Assembly: GCA_011032825.1 (NCBI GenBank)
Contig: JAADJZ010000008.1
Location: 744,001 to 808,000, forward strand
Length of the DNA stretch: 64,000 nucleotides
Origin: Massariosphaeria phaeospora
Taxonomy: Eukaryota > Ascomycota > Dothideomycetes > Pleosporales
Direction: 5' to 3'
How positions within the stretch are numbered: the stretch's first letter is position 1; each line of letters opens with the position of its first letter. A model generated the notes under the pieces. The model had not been told where the DNA came from and did no database searches. It saw only the letters and a program-made list of their open reading frames with translations. This document shows positions 11,283 through 23,158 of this stretch, piece after piece. The position numbers and the translations under genes were made by a program.

Positions 11283-11817
11283 CTAAACGCACCCTACTCT
11301 TCCATCTCACCGCTCGCTGCACCTTTCCCATCCTCCATCACCGCTCTCCTCCACTCCACTGATCCCGCATCCACGTCTGCCACTATGCACTCGCAGCGGT
11401 CGGCGCCGCTGCGGCTGCTCCCTTCCCTGGCGTGCATGCGGATATTGTAGGCGCATGTCCATAGATACAACAACACCAATGGCATGCCCAGCAACCCCCC
11501 TTAAGAGACCTGATAAGCCGTCATCCGTTCCCCTCCATCTAGACGCGACCTTGCGAGCATGTGCTGCGTCCTGTGTGCGGCCAAACCTGAACAGCCTCGC
11601 ACAGAAGGCGGAAGCAATCTGTCGCTGTAATATGCTCCGACCGTTTCCTGGGCTGTGGTCGTCGCCGTACATATCAGGGCCACGTTCCTTCAAATCGACA
11701 TTCCTTCTTGTCCCAAGTGCCAGTCTGTCCTAGTCCAACTCCCGAGTGTGGCCAGAGAGCTCGGTGACGCCAACGTGTCCAGTCCTCTCCAGTCCCGGTG
11801 CTATTTACTATAGCACC

Positions 11818-12799
11818 ATGTCCCCGAAGCCCCTCTTGCCTTCTTTTGGCCATGTCCGTCTAGCTACCTTGGAGGACCTGCCGCGAATTGCGCCCGTAGC
11901 CGCCGCTGGCTTCTTCTGGTCCCCAACCTTCCAGTTCCAGCGACCCCTCCATGCCAAATTCCCCAACGATACTATAGCATCTTACTGGGACGAGTATCAA
12001 GCAGCTATCAGGGACCCGGGGAGCGTGGTCATAGTAGCTGAAGATCTGGTTGACGAGAAGGAGGATGGAGGCGTCTACGAGGCACTACGGACAGCATCCG
12101 CGTACAGTGCTTGTCTGGTGGTTGGTGTCCAAGTCGTTGTAGGAGTCTGCAGTATCAACTTGAGGCCCGGCTCGCCTCATATCGGGCAGTTTCAGTCTGG
12201 CAGTAAGCTCATCCAGTCTACATGTTCAAACTCCGACAAGGTACTGACCGTACGCGAGCCGACGTGAATCGGATTGGCCAGCATGCGGTACCGCAGGACC
12301 TGAGTAGAGACGTGGACGATGAAGCAGCCAGACTCTACAACGAAGCCACTGCGCCAGCAAAAGCCAAGTACGCATAGCAAGTCTGTTTGGCAGTGAGCTG
12401 CTGACCCGGGGTGCTACAGATACCTCGCGGGACTGATGAGACTCAGTACTTTGGCAGTCCACCCTACATACTGGGGCCGCGGACATGCTACGCGACTTGT
12501 GGACTGGTGTGCTCGGCTTGCAGATATCGAGTATGTGCCGTTGGTAAGAACGCTTTTCCTCAGCCCACTCGATTTTGAGGTTGCAAAGTGTTAAGAGCCG
12601 ATAGGGTGTTTCTGCTGCACCCATGGGCGCTACCGTTGCTGCCAAAGCCGGATTCAAGGAGTGTGAATTGGTTCAAGTAAAGCGATCAGAAGAGGAGGAC
12701 GCTGAGGTGACGCTTTGGGTTGCCGTCCGACAACCCTCTCGATCGCGGCCAACAGAAAATACGATGCAATCAGAGACACCACCAACCGACTCAGAGTGA
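11818..12799 (+). CDS. GNAT-family N-acetyltransferase (270 aa)
   Basis: Transfers acetyl from acetyl-CoA to an amine; the acceptor is unknown. Exons 11818-12202, 12259-12367, 12420-12543 and 12605-12799 join to 270 residues. The first intron needs a GAG acceptor at 12256-12258, with a TACTGAC branch site just upstream; the only other AG tried breaks the frame. The acetyl-CoA loop is visible in exon 3: about residues 178-188 read VHPTYWGRGHA, matching R/Q-x-x-G-x-G/A. A beta-bulge strand (GVSAAPMG) and the C-terminal LWVAVRQP complete the fold. The last residues are polar and probably disordered. Start chosen at ATG 11818 because the conserved N-terminal strand begins shortly after. Cytosolic by default. 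Confidence 0.85.
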
Positions 12800-13541
12800 G
12801 GTAAAGCGAGAGAGTGGAATCTGCTCTCTGAGGATGCTCGGTGGCCGGAGATGCTCGGTGGACCATGGCCGTGGCTTCCTGGCGCAGCAACACGAAACAG
12901 ACTCTGGCAGGAGCCACCCACCAACTCAGCCACGCGAAGCCAGTTTTTGCCACCCAACTGGCCAGCTGGTTTCCTCCGGGCATTCGCCGTCTTTTTACCT
13001 TCCGTCGCTCGCATACCAAACTTATCTCGCCTTTCTTTCCTACGAACACTTGCAACATTGACAACGAACACAAACAGCACGGGACATGGATACAGCTAGA
13101 GTCGCGAGACAATAAAAATGGGGTTCAGAGCCTCCGTTCAGCTCGTAGCCTGTGCAGCATGCCTACACACTCTTCTTCCACACCACAGACTAGCAGTGAG
13201 ATCCCGTAAGCAACAGAACTTGGCCAGATCAGGTCATATCCAGGCAATTCGGGTCACCCCAGGCTACCTACTCTCGGGACCGCTGCTGTGAGAGCCTGAG
13301 ATTGACTAACAGAAACAGTGAGACTAGGAGCACGTGAGAGCGACTTCCTGACAGCTCGCGCCTTCCATCCGCAACGCCGCTACGTGTCCATGAACCGCCG
13401 ACCCCGATGAAAGCGATGTACTGGCCATAGCGTGAACCCAAGCAACACGACAACAAATGTGACCGGAAACGCCATCGCCACACAGAACCAAGACAGCCAG
13501 GGTTCTAACATACCATCATAACCATCACCCTCTCAAGTGGC
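12800..13541. other. intergenic, no gene seen
   Basis: Between the 3' ends of the convergent acetyltransferase and the charged small protein. Overlapping open frames exist near 12670-13110 on both strands, but none has a recognisable domain. Likely 3' untranslated and spacer sequence. Confidence 0.45.
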
Positions 13542-14344
13542 TTACTTCTTAGCCTTCTTCTTCTCCCCTTCATTCTCGCCCTCCCTCTCCGCAACCCTCT
13601 TACTCCTCCTCGTCCCTTCAACCACTTTGCCCTCCTTCTGCGCCTTTCCACCCTTCGCCTTCTTCTCCCCAACTTTGGATTTCTTCACGCCGGTATTAGC
13701 TTTCGGCTTTGGCCTTTCCTCTTCTTCTTCATCTTCCTCTTCCTCATCGTCATCCGCCGCCTCCTCGACATCCTCCTCCTCCTCCTCTACATCCTCCTCA
13801 GTCTTGGATGTAGACTTCCCCTTAGATTTTGGTGTACTTCCCGTATCACCCTTCGCCTCCTCCGCCTTCTTCTTCCCACTCGACTTCTTAGGCGCGCCCT
13901 TCTTTGGCTCGTTCTTCGACCCCGCCTCGTTCTCATACGAGCCCCCGCGGTTCTCGTATTCTTTTGACATCTTGGTGGCCTGGTATATAAGTCAGTACGA
14001 CTCTCAAACTTGTCCGACGGAAAAGAAAATTGGAGACAGTTCGAAGACATCTAGGAAAGCGGAACCGATAGGCAGATAAACAAACAGGCAAAAACAGAAC
14101 AAGATAAACGTAATAAATACAAAAGCGCATATGAGTAAGGACCAAGCAAAACGCGCAGCCATCTATAGCCGCATCACATCATCACTCTCCCACATCACCT
14201 GGACAAAAACACTAAGCAGCCACACACCTTCCAAGCGCTCCATTTCCCCTTTCCGCTCCCATCTTTATTCGTCTCTTTCTTCACATCCTCCTTGACCTCT
14301 TCGCGAAGCTTCGGATCCGTCGGCTTTCCCTTGCTTGACGGCAT
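13542..14344 (-). CDS. small acidic/basic-tract nuclear-type protein (184 aa)
   Basis: Two exons, 14344-14228 and 13979-13542, joined across a 248-bp intron (GTGTGT...ACCAG), the longest intron in the window. The start at 14344 gives MPSSKGKPTD. The N-terminal 75 residues (SAWKATKMSKEYE, YENEAGSKNEPKKGAP) look like a conserved segment. They are followed by Lys-rich sequence, an acidic run at about 100-127, and a Lys/Arg-rich tail with TRRSKR that could serve as a nuclear signal. Composition resembles chromatin-associated or histone-chaperone-like proteins, but no named domain is visible. I do not recognise the family with certainty. An open extension upstream of 14344 has no ATG, which supports the chosen start. 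Confidence 0.75.
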
Positions 14345-14795
14345 TTTCTCTGATGCTGGTTGGAAGTCCGGATTGTATTTATCGAGAGGACGTATGTGTG
14401 TAGGCAGGGAGAGGTAGGGATGACGCGCCAATGGGTGAAGTGGCAGGGGAATCTCTTATTTAGGCGAGTCGATGACCTGGGTTATTTCTGCTAATGCATT
14501 GACGCGTATTAAGGAAAGGTTATGTACTTTGCAGATTTTTGGGGGGGGGGGCTGGGCTGGCCCCTTGGGAGCTATGACATCATGACTGGCAACGCGCTTT
14601 ATTTGCATTTTCGACGCGGTGGCACGTGCGCGCAGAATGTCGACGTGCCGTCTGCTTCTACCTACGTTCTAAGCATCCATCTGTCATGCGCAGCTACGCC
14701 ATGATATAAATCCTCGCATCTGTCTCCCCGGTATATCGCCTGAAATCCTGTCCATCACATGCATTCACAACCACAACCACGCGCACATTTCCCTC
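14345..14795. other. intergenic
   Basis: Upstream region of the charged protein and 3' flank of the P450 gene. It contains a G9-10 homopolymer near 14541-14550. No gene seen. Confidence 0.45.
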
Positions 14796-16652
14796 TCAAA
14801 CCTGCACCTTCCGAAACATCAACACGCGCCTCGGATCCGGCGACAACTGCCTCCCCATCTGAAGATTCGGATACCGCACCATATCGCCATCTTTATTCTG
14901 GATATCGTAGTGCGAAATGAGCTTCACGAGGATCATCTTGACCTCGTTGGCGGCGAAGAAGCGGCCGGGACACGCATGGCGGCCATAGCCCCAGCCCAGG
15001 TCCTGCTCGTTGCTGGTGACGAACTGGTTGCGCGCGTGCGCGCCCGCTTCGCCCGACTGCCGCAGCTTGTAGAAGCGCAGGCCGTCGAAGGCGTCGCTGT
15101 CGGGGTAGTGCGCTGGGTCGCGGTACGTGGCGTGCGAGGGCACTTCGATGCACACGCCGGGCGGGATGTATTGGCCGTTGGAGAGGGTGAAGCCTTTGAG
15201 GACTTTGCGGCTGAAGGATGCTGTAGGGGCGGGTGGTTAGTGGGTGGAGTTAATGGGGCGCAGTGCAGCAAGGAAAGGGGGGCGAGGTAACGTACTGATT
15301 GCGGACGGGAAGTAGCGGAGGGTTTCCTTCATGAAGCTGTCGAGCTTTTCCATCTGCTGCAGGGCCGAGTGGGAGAGGACGCCGCCATTGCTGGCGATGA
15401 CGGTGCGGATTTCTTCGCGGAGGGGCTGGATGTACTGGGGGTTTACGGCGAGGGTGTAGAGGCTTGGGCGGGTCAGCATTTGGATCAAGGTATTCGGCAG
15501 AGAACGCTTACATGTTCGTAGTGGTCACCGTGGTTGTGTGAATGGCCGCAAAGCTGAGACCCAGTTGTAATTTGGCCATCTTCGGCGTATCGAGCGCATA
15601 TTGCGGACCGAGATCGAAGAGCCACTGGAGCATATCGTCTGGCTTTTGCCATTCGGGGTCGTTCTTTTCTGCATCACGCCTAGCCTGCACAATGGGTCGA
15701 ATGAAAGCCGTTGCGTTGGCCTCGCGCACACGCAACCTGCGCACCTCAGGAAGACGCGGGGCGAGAATAGGACGAAGCCAAGGTCGCATCCGCTTGACGG
15801 CGCGTTGGGCGCTCATCAAGTCCATGGTGAAGTTGACAGCGCCGTCCAGGTATTCCGCATTGCGGCATAGCTCGGGGCCTACGAAGACGCGACCAGATAT
15901 CTTGGCGACCATTTTAGCAAGGCTCATATAGATGGGCACGGCAGTCCAATCGTCGCACGGGGGCAATTCGTCTTTTATGGCTGCGTCCACCTCTTCTGAA
16001 ATCACTAGGTTCAACCGGGCTACATCGTGTTAGATTGAGCGGTATGGTGTTGAAGGGCAAGGGGAAGTAGCTACCAAGAGCAGGAGTCAAGTGGGCTTTG
16101 ATGGTGTGGGGAACAGAAGGTTCTTCCGTGAGGATCTTTGTATATTTGACTTCCAGGGTCTAGCATGGTTAGTGACTGGATACTTGCATGTTTGCGCCGC
16201 GGCCAGCTCTCACATTTTCGACCGCCTTGGAAAAGCTGAGCACCGAATCGGGCAATTTTCGCAGTTCCGGTAGTAAGGACGGATGGATGACAATCATGTC
16301 AAGGTCTGTATGCATTAGCATAAGAGGTAACTGGCAGCCCGGATACATGCACACCGTCGGATGTGGTCAAGCGATAGACGCTGTCTTTGAACTAGATGGC
16401 AATCAGCCCTGGAGGTTTAGACGAAGATAGCCGACGAACCTGCTCGTAGCCTTGACTGTAGAGCTTTGTGGCAGATTGCATGTAGGTTTTTCGTCTCTTC
16501 TCGTTGCTGCTTTCCTGGGCAAAAGCCGGCAGTCTGGCGAGCTGGGCCCTGCCATTGAACTGGGGTAGGAAGTAGCATGCCGCCAGGATCAGAATGGCTA
16601 CGGCCGCTGGCTGGAAGGTCTGCCAGAGCCCCGAGAACGACTGCAACTCCAT
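14796..16652 (-). CDS. cytochrome P450 monooxygenase (508 aa)
   Basis: Haem-thiolate monooxygenase, membrane-anchored in the endoplasmic reticulum by a hydrophobic helix at about residues 15-32. Seven exons: 16652-16440, 16391-16355, 16305-16214, 16159-16075, 16019-15512, 15462-15296, 15220-14796; all six joins keep phase and give 508 residues. Key motifs: I-helix AIHTTT (about 303-308), K-helix ETLR (about 360) and haem loop GWGYGRHACPG with Cys451. The AIHTTT and GWGYGRHACPG forms are those of fungal P450s such as the ent-kaurene-oxidase-like group; the substrate is not predictable. The ATG at 16652 lies in a strong context (CCACCATGG). No synthase gene is nearby. The gene looks intact. Confidence 0.92.
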
Positions 16653-18195
16653 GGTGGGCGATGTTGGGGTGGAGGTGGAGGGCAAGACGTGAAGGTCTGG
16701 GGATTCCCTTGTTGTGAAGAATATGTCGAACGACGTGGTCTTCGCCCCGCTTCCTTAAGAACAATATTTGAGTTATTCTCAGGGCAGCGCGTGCCCCAGG
16801 TTATTCGCGCGTGTAATCTTCGCCGCGCATGTCGACTGCACATCATTGCCCCAGACAAGCTTCGCCGCCATCGAAAACGGCCGGGCTTGGACTGCTCTGC
16901 CATTCATGTACCGGCCGCTACAGGCTGCGAGGCGCCCTCGGGCGATGCACGCTGCCGGATGCGCGTGGATGCAGTCAAACCGACGGAGAAAAGGGGTGTT
17001 GCAGGCCTCGAATGGTTTCGGCTAGCGGAGAGTTGGTGGCCCGGGCCAGGATAGTGAGGTTGCTGTGCCGCACACATGGCCGTTTAATATGGCGGATTGT
17101 CTATCGGCGGCAGTTCTTGCAAATCAGATGCGCTTCCGATGAATGCGAATGCGATGTACTACGTCTGGTCGTACTTCGGAGGGAAAGGCCAAGAGCAAGT
17201 GCTGGAGGAGCGAAGTCGGATCTCGTCACGCCAACGCGCTACCACTAGCGTCCTCTACCCAAACCTCGTGCGAGGGTCATCAATCAGATATCCCCACCCG
17301 TCGCTTTGCAACAAGCTCACCCCAACAATCCGGCTCCCACAGCACCATTGTCCGAATAAAGACCAACTTAACAACAAATCCTTCAAAACCTGACATCGCC
17401 TAGACAGCCCTCGCCTCGTCCCGCATACATCCGGCCCTTTGCTCCGCCAACCGCCGGACTACGTTGCTTCGATTTTATGACCGACAGTCCTGGCCGGCAA
17501 CATGCAAACTACACTCGCACTCGCACTCGCACTCGCACTCGCCAGGTCCAGAATCCGATCGAAGCTCACGGATTGCAAATTCGTGATCCTTCTCATCCCG
17601 ATAGTGATCCTTAACTTGCAATGAACCAGAAGCCAATTTACCGCCACGCGAACTACTCAGTAGTAGATGTCAGCTATTTCCTTCGAGCTCGACATGCGCA
17701 TTCTAAACTATGGTAGTTTGAAGCACGCCAAAGCATTTGCATGTGACGACGACAATCAACATCATGACTTTGCAGGTTGGTATTGGAACTTGGCCGTATA
17801 GAAATAAAATACGCCCTTGTAGCTGGAACTGCAATACACGCATACCTAGAAACACAGCGCATAGTACTGTGGTCAATATTTTGAAACGCAAAATACGAAG
17901 CCCCTCATAGCTCATGACACGTAAAACGTAATTGAAAAAGGAATAACGCAAGATCCGCTGGTCGTGGTTGCGAGCATCGTCGGGCCGCCTCCACGGTTCA
18001 GCTGCGACACTATGTATATAGAGAGAACGTGTATATGCAGTATGCATCTGGAGCACTTTCCTCTTTCCTCTTCATACCCTTCCTCTCCCGTGTCCAAACG
18101 CGCTATATAGGCGCAAGAACATACACGCAAACGCAATCCAAACGCCCACCAGCTTCGCATCTGAACAGCAAAATCAACACACGCTGCTGCGGCAT
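16653..18195. other. intergenic, 1.5 kb, with a hexamer microsatellite
   Basis: Promoter side of the P450 and 3' flank of the DUF1996 gene. Short frames on both strands lack domains. It includes the ACTCGC array at 17513-17542. Confidence 0.45.
17513..17542. repeat. ACTCGC hexamer microsatellite
   Basis: Five perfect copies of ACTCGC. Confidence 0.9.
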
Positions 18196-19669
18196 CTAGA
18201 AGCGACGATGGTGACGATGCCCGCCAGTATGCTTCTTCCGCCCATACTCGACCCCACCCGTCGGCACTGTCACCGTCTCTACGAGAAGGGAGGGGAGGGT
18301 GATGATGGGGTTGGGTTCTTCAGACGTGGGTACGAGAATTGAGGTAGGCATGGCGTAGGCGTTGGCGGGGTTTCCGTGGCGCATGGTATCGAAGGAGCGA
18401 GAGGGAGATGCAGAAGCATAGTGGCCGTTGGTAACGACAGGCTTGGAGGTGGAGAAGGCGACGGAAAATGCGGCCGCTCGCGATGCACTTCCAACCGGAG
18501 AACTGGCCTTGACGTCGCTGGGCCCAGCACCGTTAGCAGGCATGACGGCGCAGCCTTCACCAGTGACTGGGGTGGCAGCTGCGGGACCAGCCTGGATAGG
18601 GTTGCAGCCAGGAAGAGCATCGACGGGGGCGCTAGTATCCGGAGCGTAAACAGGACCCGCAGTGCACGAGTTCCAGTTTCCTTCGTCGTTGACGTTATCG
18701 GCGCCGAAACATTGCTTCATCTCGTCGTGGCCGCATCCACATCCACAGTTGCAAAAACCGGCCTCGGCGGTGGCCTTAGCGAGGACGCCCTTCTGCCATC
18801 CGTTGAGCTGTTCGTCTTATGTTAGGATTTGCTAGTTTTGCTTCTTCCGGGAAACTCACGAAGTCCGCGTGAAACCCGTAACCAGTTGGGTCACCGTTGG
18901 CTAATACCCAGGGTACCTGATCTGCACGGTACCTGTCGTCAAAAGCAGACACATCATACCAGAACTCGATGAAAATGCTAGGGAAACGGGCCACCCTGTG
19001 AGTCTTTGGGCAAGCCTCTAAGCTCATCCCCTGGTTAGTGGGATAGGCCATATGGTCGTGTGGGCTCTTCGGATTGATCGACTGTCCGTTCCAGCAAGCC
19101 GGAAAGGTAATCTCGGCGGTGAGGCCCTCTTTGCAGGAGGTGAAACCCTTCGGAAAGCTGCCATCAGGAGAGTCGATCCTCTTGTAGTTCTCGCCAAGGC
19201 ACGCCCACTTCAAGCCTCCCGGATTCGCACTCAGCGAGCGCTGCGCGGGGTACCCAGCAAGCATGCGGTGATTCTCGGGATATTCGGTGACATTGGCCCT
19301 AACGTTACCAGCATCGCCAAACTTGTAGTATATTTTCAGGAACTTATCCGGCACTCGGTACAACCCGGTGTTGTTACCGTTCCAGAACAGTGTTGGACGC
19401 CAGTATAGGCTCTTATCAGGCTTTAAGCGTGCAGTAGTGCAGGAAGAACTTTGAGTGGTGTCGAAGTCCATATCTGCAGCCAGTCCATTTCCACCGTCGA
19501 AGGAATGAAGATGAGGGCTGCTAGTGCCGGGGAATATAGCGGGGTCGAGAAGATCGTAGCTCAAAGCCTTGCCGGGACGGTTGTAGAAACTGAAATAGGG
19601 ACCATGGCAGTCGAACGCGAAAGCAGTGGCGAACAAGCCAGCCGTGAGGGTGAAAAGACTGACAAGCAT
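18196..19669 (-). CDS. secreted DUF1996-domain protein (473 aa)
   Basis: Exons 19669-18860 and 18807-18196, separated by a 52-bp intron. Residues 1-18 form a signal peptide (MLVSLFTLTAGLFATAFA). Residues about 30-265 are a DUF1996 domain: the conserved SPHLHSF, the Trp/Tyr-rich middle (YWRPTLFWNG), the CLG and FPACWNG segments, SPHDHMAYP and GYGFHADF are all present. Exon 2 adds a short Cys-rich piece (Cys289, 291, 293, 295), then an Ala/Pro/Ser-rich linker and a basic His/Arg-rich end. DUF1996 proteins are fungal secreted or cell-surface proteins of unknown biochemistry, so I give no reaction. The ATG at 19669 is fixed by the signal peptide. Confidence 0.88.
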
Positions 19670-21631
19670 GATGTCGTTGATATCGATGAATATTGAGATA
19701 GAATCGACAACGAGCTGAGGTTCAAGGCCAACAAAAAGAGAGATCTGGACAGGAAGTGAACAGAACGAGTCTCAAACTATACAAAGATCAAACGAATGTA
19801 TGGGAAATAGGATAAAGAGCGTGGCTGTGAAGACGAATGTGTTCCCCTAAATGATGCCAGGATAGAAGGACAGTGAACAACGACGGGATGTGGGAGATGG
19901 GCATGTGAAATACCCGTTCCTAAATTGCGGGTACCTGATTCTCATGGTGGAAGCTGCATCTGAGCGTGAACTATGGAACTTTGGGTGGTTACTATCTGTG
20001 GTCGAATACTGTGTCGAGCAGGGCTCACTCAGACGTTGTAGAAACTACCCAAAGCTGGTTGGTTAGAGCTTCGCGCAAGATGGCTTCGACAGTGTGAAAC
20101 ATGATAATCAAAGATCAGCTCGTCCGATGGGAATTCGTGCGACCATAGCCTCCTCGGGTGAGCCGAGTCGAGATAACGACGCTTTTCGTCCACGTTCACA
20201 CAGGGGTAGCAGAGGCGTCTGGCGCCTAAGCCCACGAAGCGAGCGCGCTGTGCCTGAAACACTGGATACATGTGTGCCGCTATCCCCTCTCTTAAACTAG
20301 ACTTTCACCACTTAAGTTTAATTTCGTGTTCTGCTTCGGGCGACCAGCGAGATTCCACCGTTTTGTACCGATCCCTCTCTACCCTCCCAGACTAGTACCT
20401 GGCCGTGAAGTGGTGACGCAAGACGTAGTCGTGCTTTCCGAAGGTCCTCGTACGTAGCACTCGTGGCAAACCCATGCGTCAATCATGGGCTGGCAGTTGT
20501 TCGCTGTTGTTCGCTGTCCGTGGTTCAGTCGCTGCAGTGTAGAGACATGTTGGCTATGCAAACTTCCAGATAAGACAGCCCAACAGGAAGAGAATAGGAT
20601 CACCTCATCTGGAAGACTCGCGAGGCCTCGTTATTCCTGGTTACCACCTATGAGTTGGCATCGTTCGTGCTTCTGTAAGATGAGACAGGGCGTTTTTGTT
20701 CTCGTGTTCTACGCATGTTTTTGCTGTTGACCGAGACGCCGGGTTTGCGCTAGAATATGTACTCCATCGTCGAATTAATTGTAGGTGCGTCCTCGGTTCC
20801 GACACCTTTCATGCCATTCCCAGTGGTGACGATTTTTTTTCGCCACATGATTGTGGAGCGTTCGTTTCGAGCAGGCTTTAAATAGTGAGTGGTGATTCTG
20901 CAGACACCAGCTGAGCAAAGAGTGGTTCTCGCCACATCAATATGTCCATGGTCCTCTAGACAATACGACATCGACCAGTATCGATAAGCAGTGCGCCTTA
21001 CCCCACCATCTGCAGATTCTCAACCGTGTTACCCGGTCAACACGACTGTGTTCATGGATTTGAGCGATACCAGGGTGAAGATTTAGTTCGCTTTTTCAAT
21101 GCCTCAGTTATGTGGTGTGCCGGCCGGGAAAGGCAGCTCATGTGTGTCCGCGAATCGGATGCATGATGCATCCATGGTAGCTGTCGTTCGCTATCTCGCC
21201 GGTACAATCAACCATCACTGGCTGGTTCGGCGTAACACACGAGATGAAACAGGATGATGGAGTCGGGGTAATTTGTTCTGGAGGCCGATCACCATCCCCG
21301 AAGCTGAGGCTTTGGAATGGCTTCAGCAAATAACTCCACAGTTGGCTTCCTTGTGCATCATGACGATCCAGGCTTGTTTTGGTTGGTGGACTTCCAGCCA
21401 GACGAAAGAGCGATGGCAATCTTGACATGGTCTACTCCAGCTATGAAGTGGTGACTCGATACGCTGATGATAATAGTGAGTGAAAGGGACCTCAGCAGTA
21501 GGACGCTCGGCAAGATCAATCGGTTTCTTATGCCAGCAATACTCCGTCAGAGGTAATGACAAGCCTGTGAGTCCATCTGAAAGATTCCGGTACACTAATT
21601 GGTCGGTTGAAGCAATATAGCAATCTTACAT
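19670..21631. other. intergenic, about 2 kb
   Basis: No supported gene. Two overlapping minus-strand frames near 21138-21595 are open for 90-96 codons but show no domain and no splice partners I trust. The first part should be the DUF1996 promoter. Confidence 0.4.
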
Positions 21632-23158
21632 TTACGTTGATGGCTGTACATGTCGTTTCGACTCAACATCGTACTCGACATCCGTCCTAATCACATACTT
21701 AGCACCGCTCCTAACACCCGTCCCTTCGTGTAACAGCGCGCCTTTACTATCGCCATGTGGGAAGACCGCCACTCCGCCCATGACTGGCTTGACAGGATAG
21801 GCATTGAGCACGCCCTCCTTCACACTCGGCAAAAAGAAGGTAGTCTCGCCGCCCTCAAAATCATCGTTCAGATATATCAAGAACGTAAATAAGCTTGACT
21901 GTTTGCCTTGACTGGCGTCATACTCGTACTTCCCTGTGGTGGCGGAAATCCCGGAAGGCGGCCATGCGCCATCAATATGGCATCGATATTCGGCGCCTGG
22001 CACATAGCGATAGACACGGAATCTTCGGTTTAGGCCACGAGCTAGTCGATCACCAACTTTTTCAGGCACAAAGCGCCGTACGCGTGCCCACAGTGAGTCG
22101 TGGAATTCTTGATCGACGACCCAGTAGAAGTTATGAGCCAGAATGCTGACGTCGTCTGTATCGTCCTTGAGAGGAGCGTCCGGCGTAAAGTTGACTGCCT
22201 CTCCCGCTGCAATGATGCCCCGGCACTCAGACGGGCTCAGCACGGAGGAGATAAGTGAGAGGTTTGGCACCAGGGGATGTTTGTGGAGCGTGGCAGTCGG
22301 AGCGGCCGACGCGGGGAGGGGAACAGCGTTTGGTAGCGATGTGTACAACAGCGCTGGGTGGTGATTTGGCGGTTTACGTGAGAGACCGGGAGTTGTCTCT
22401 ATGATTGTGTATTTCGCTGCTGTTCCCGCTTTTTCCTCACTACTGGGGAACAGTGTTCCGTCGCGAACGGTGGCGTTAACCAGATCGGCCTTTCTGGACG
22501 TGTCGTTCACACTCCATACGGGCTGGACACTGATCATCTCGTCTTTAGGTGGATTTGCTGAGACCGGCGAGGTCTCATCGATGGGACAAGTGACGCGCAG
22601 GACAGCATCCAATGCCTTGAATCCGTCTCTTTCTCGTGTGCTTCTTGTGCCTCTTCCGTGTATGCCTTCGACTCCGCTCAATCCGCTGACGACATCCAGA
22701 TCCCGAACCCACCGACACAGCGCCCCAAGCTTTGGTGTCTCCTCCCGTACTCGCATCTCGGCCAACGCGACACGCGCCTCTACAAATCGACCATCCGCAA
22801 GTGCAGCGCTCACTCTGGCCGTGAGACTCGAGATCGAGCTACCCGAGCTCGCCGTCGGCACAGTCTGCGTGGAATTGAGCCCAGTTGTGCAGGCAGATCG
22901 AAAGTCGTAGGCGGCTGCACGTAACGGCTGGCAGGCTTTGGATTTGATCAGGTTCGGGTATCTAGAGAGAGCTGTGAGGGTATCGATTGTGACTTCCAGT
23001 TCTTCGGCAGATATGAGGGAGGAAAGATATTTCGGCTCGTGTGCTTCGGGGGTGTCGCTGTCGGTGGCGGGAGGGGTAAGGACCGGGTCCAATTTGGTAA
23101 TTTTAGACTGATTCGCAAGAGCCGAGGCGGCCTTGCGTTTGGATTTGGCTTTCGCCAT
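21632..23158 (-). CDS. prolyl-4-hydroxylase-like 2OG-Fe(II) oxygenase (508 aa)
   Basis: Single exon. The C-terminal catalytic domain shows the iron triad His394-x-Asp396 (CHIDG) and His477 (LLHEG), with Lys487 placed for 2-oxoglutarate binding. LIYLND and GGETTFF strands lie between, as in the P4H superfamily. The N-terminal ~250 residues are Ala/Ser-rich and helical, with a basic start (KAKSKRKAAS) that could direct nuclear import. No signal peptide is seen, so collagen-type secretion targets are unlikely. Hydroxylation of a protein residue is the inferred role; the substrate is unknown. The frame stays open upstream of 23158, but the only upstream initiator is a TTG, so the ATG at 23158 is chosen. 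Confidence 0.87.
   Translation of the reverse strand: MAKAKSKRKAASALANQSKITKLDPVLTPPATDSDTPEAHEPKYLSSLISAEELEVTIDTLTALSRYPNLIKSKACQPLRAAAYDFRSACTTGLNSTQTVPTASSGSSISSLTARVSAALADGRFVEARVALAEMRVREETPKLGALCRWVRDLDVVSGLSGVEGIHGRGTRSTRERDGFKALDAVLRVTCPIDETSPVSANPPKDEMISVQPVWSVNDTSRKADLVNATVRDGTLFPSSEEKAGTAAKYTIIETTPGLSRKPPNHHPALLYTSLPNAVPLPASAAPTATLHKHPLVPNLSLISSVLSPSECRGIIAAGEAVNFTPDAPLKDDTDDVSILAHNFYWVVDQEFHDSLWARVRRFVPEKVGDRLARGLNRRFRVYRYVPGAEYRCHIDGAWPPSGISATTGKYEYDASQGKQSSLFTFLIYLNDDFEGGETTFFLPSVKEGVLNAYPVKPVMGGVAVFPHGDSKGALLHEGTGVRSGAKYVIRTDVEYDVESKRHVQPST

Larger units (their letters stand above)
10760..11817. promoter_or_regulatory. divergent intergenic region between regulator and acetyltransferase
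   Basis: About 1.06 kb separating two divergently transcribed genes, so it must hold both promoters and 5' leaders. It is GC-rich with two 7-bp tandem arrays (10981-11011 and 11248-11282) and pyrimidine-rich tracts. Open frames here read the low-complexity sequence and are not genes. No TATA box stands out. Confidence 0.5.

Noticed and set aside
14910..15290. 126-codon plus-strand frame
   Set aside because: Antisense to the haem-binding exon of the P450; no independent signal.
6527..16652. secondary-metabolite cluster (dioxygenase, regulator, acetyltransferase, P450)
   Set aside because: No polyketide, peptide, terpene or related backbone enzyme and no transporter; an unrelated small nuclear-type gene sits within. 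Kept only as separate genes.
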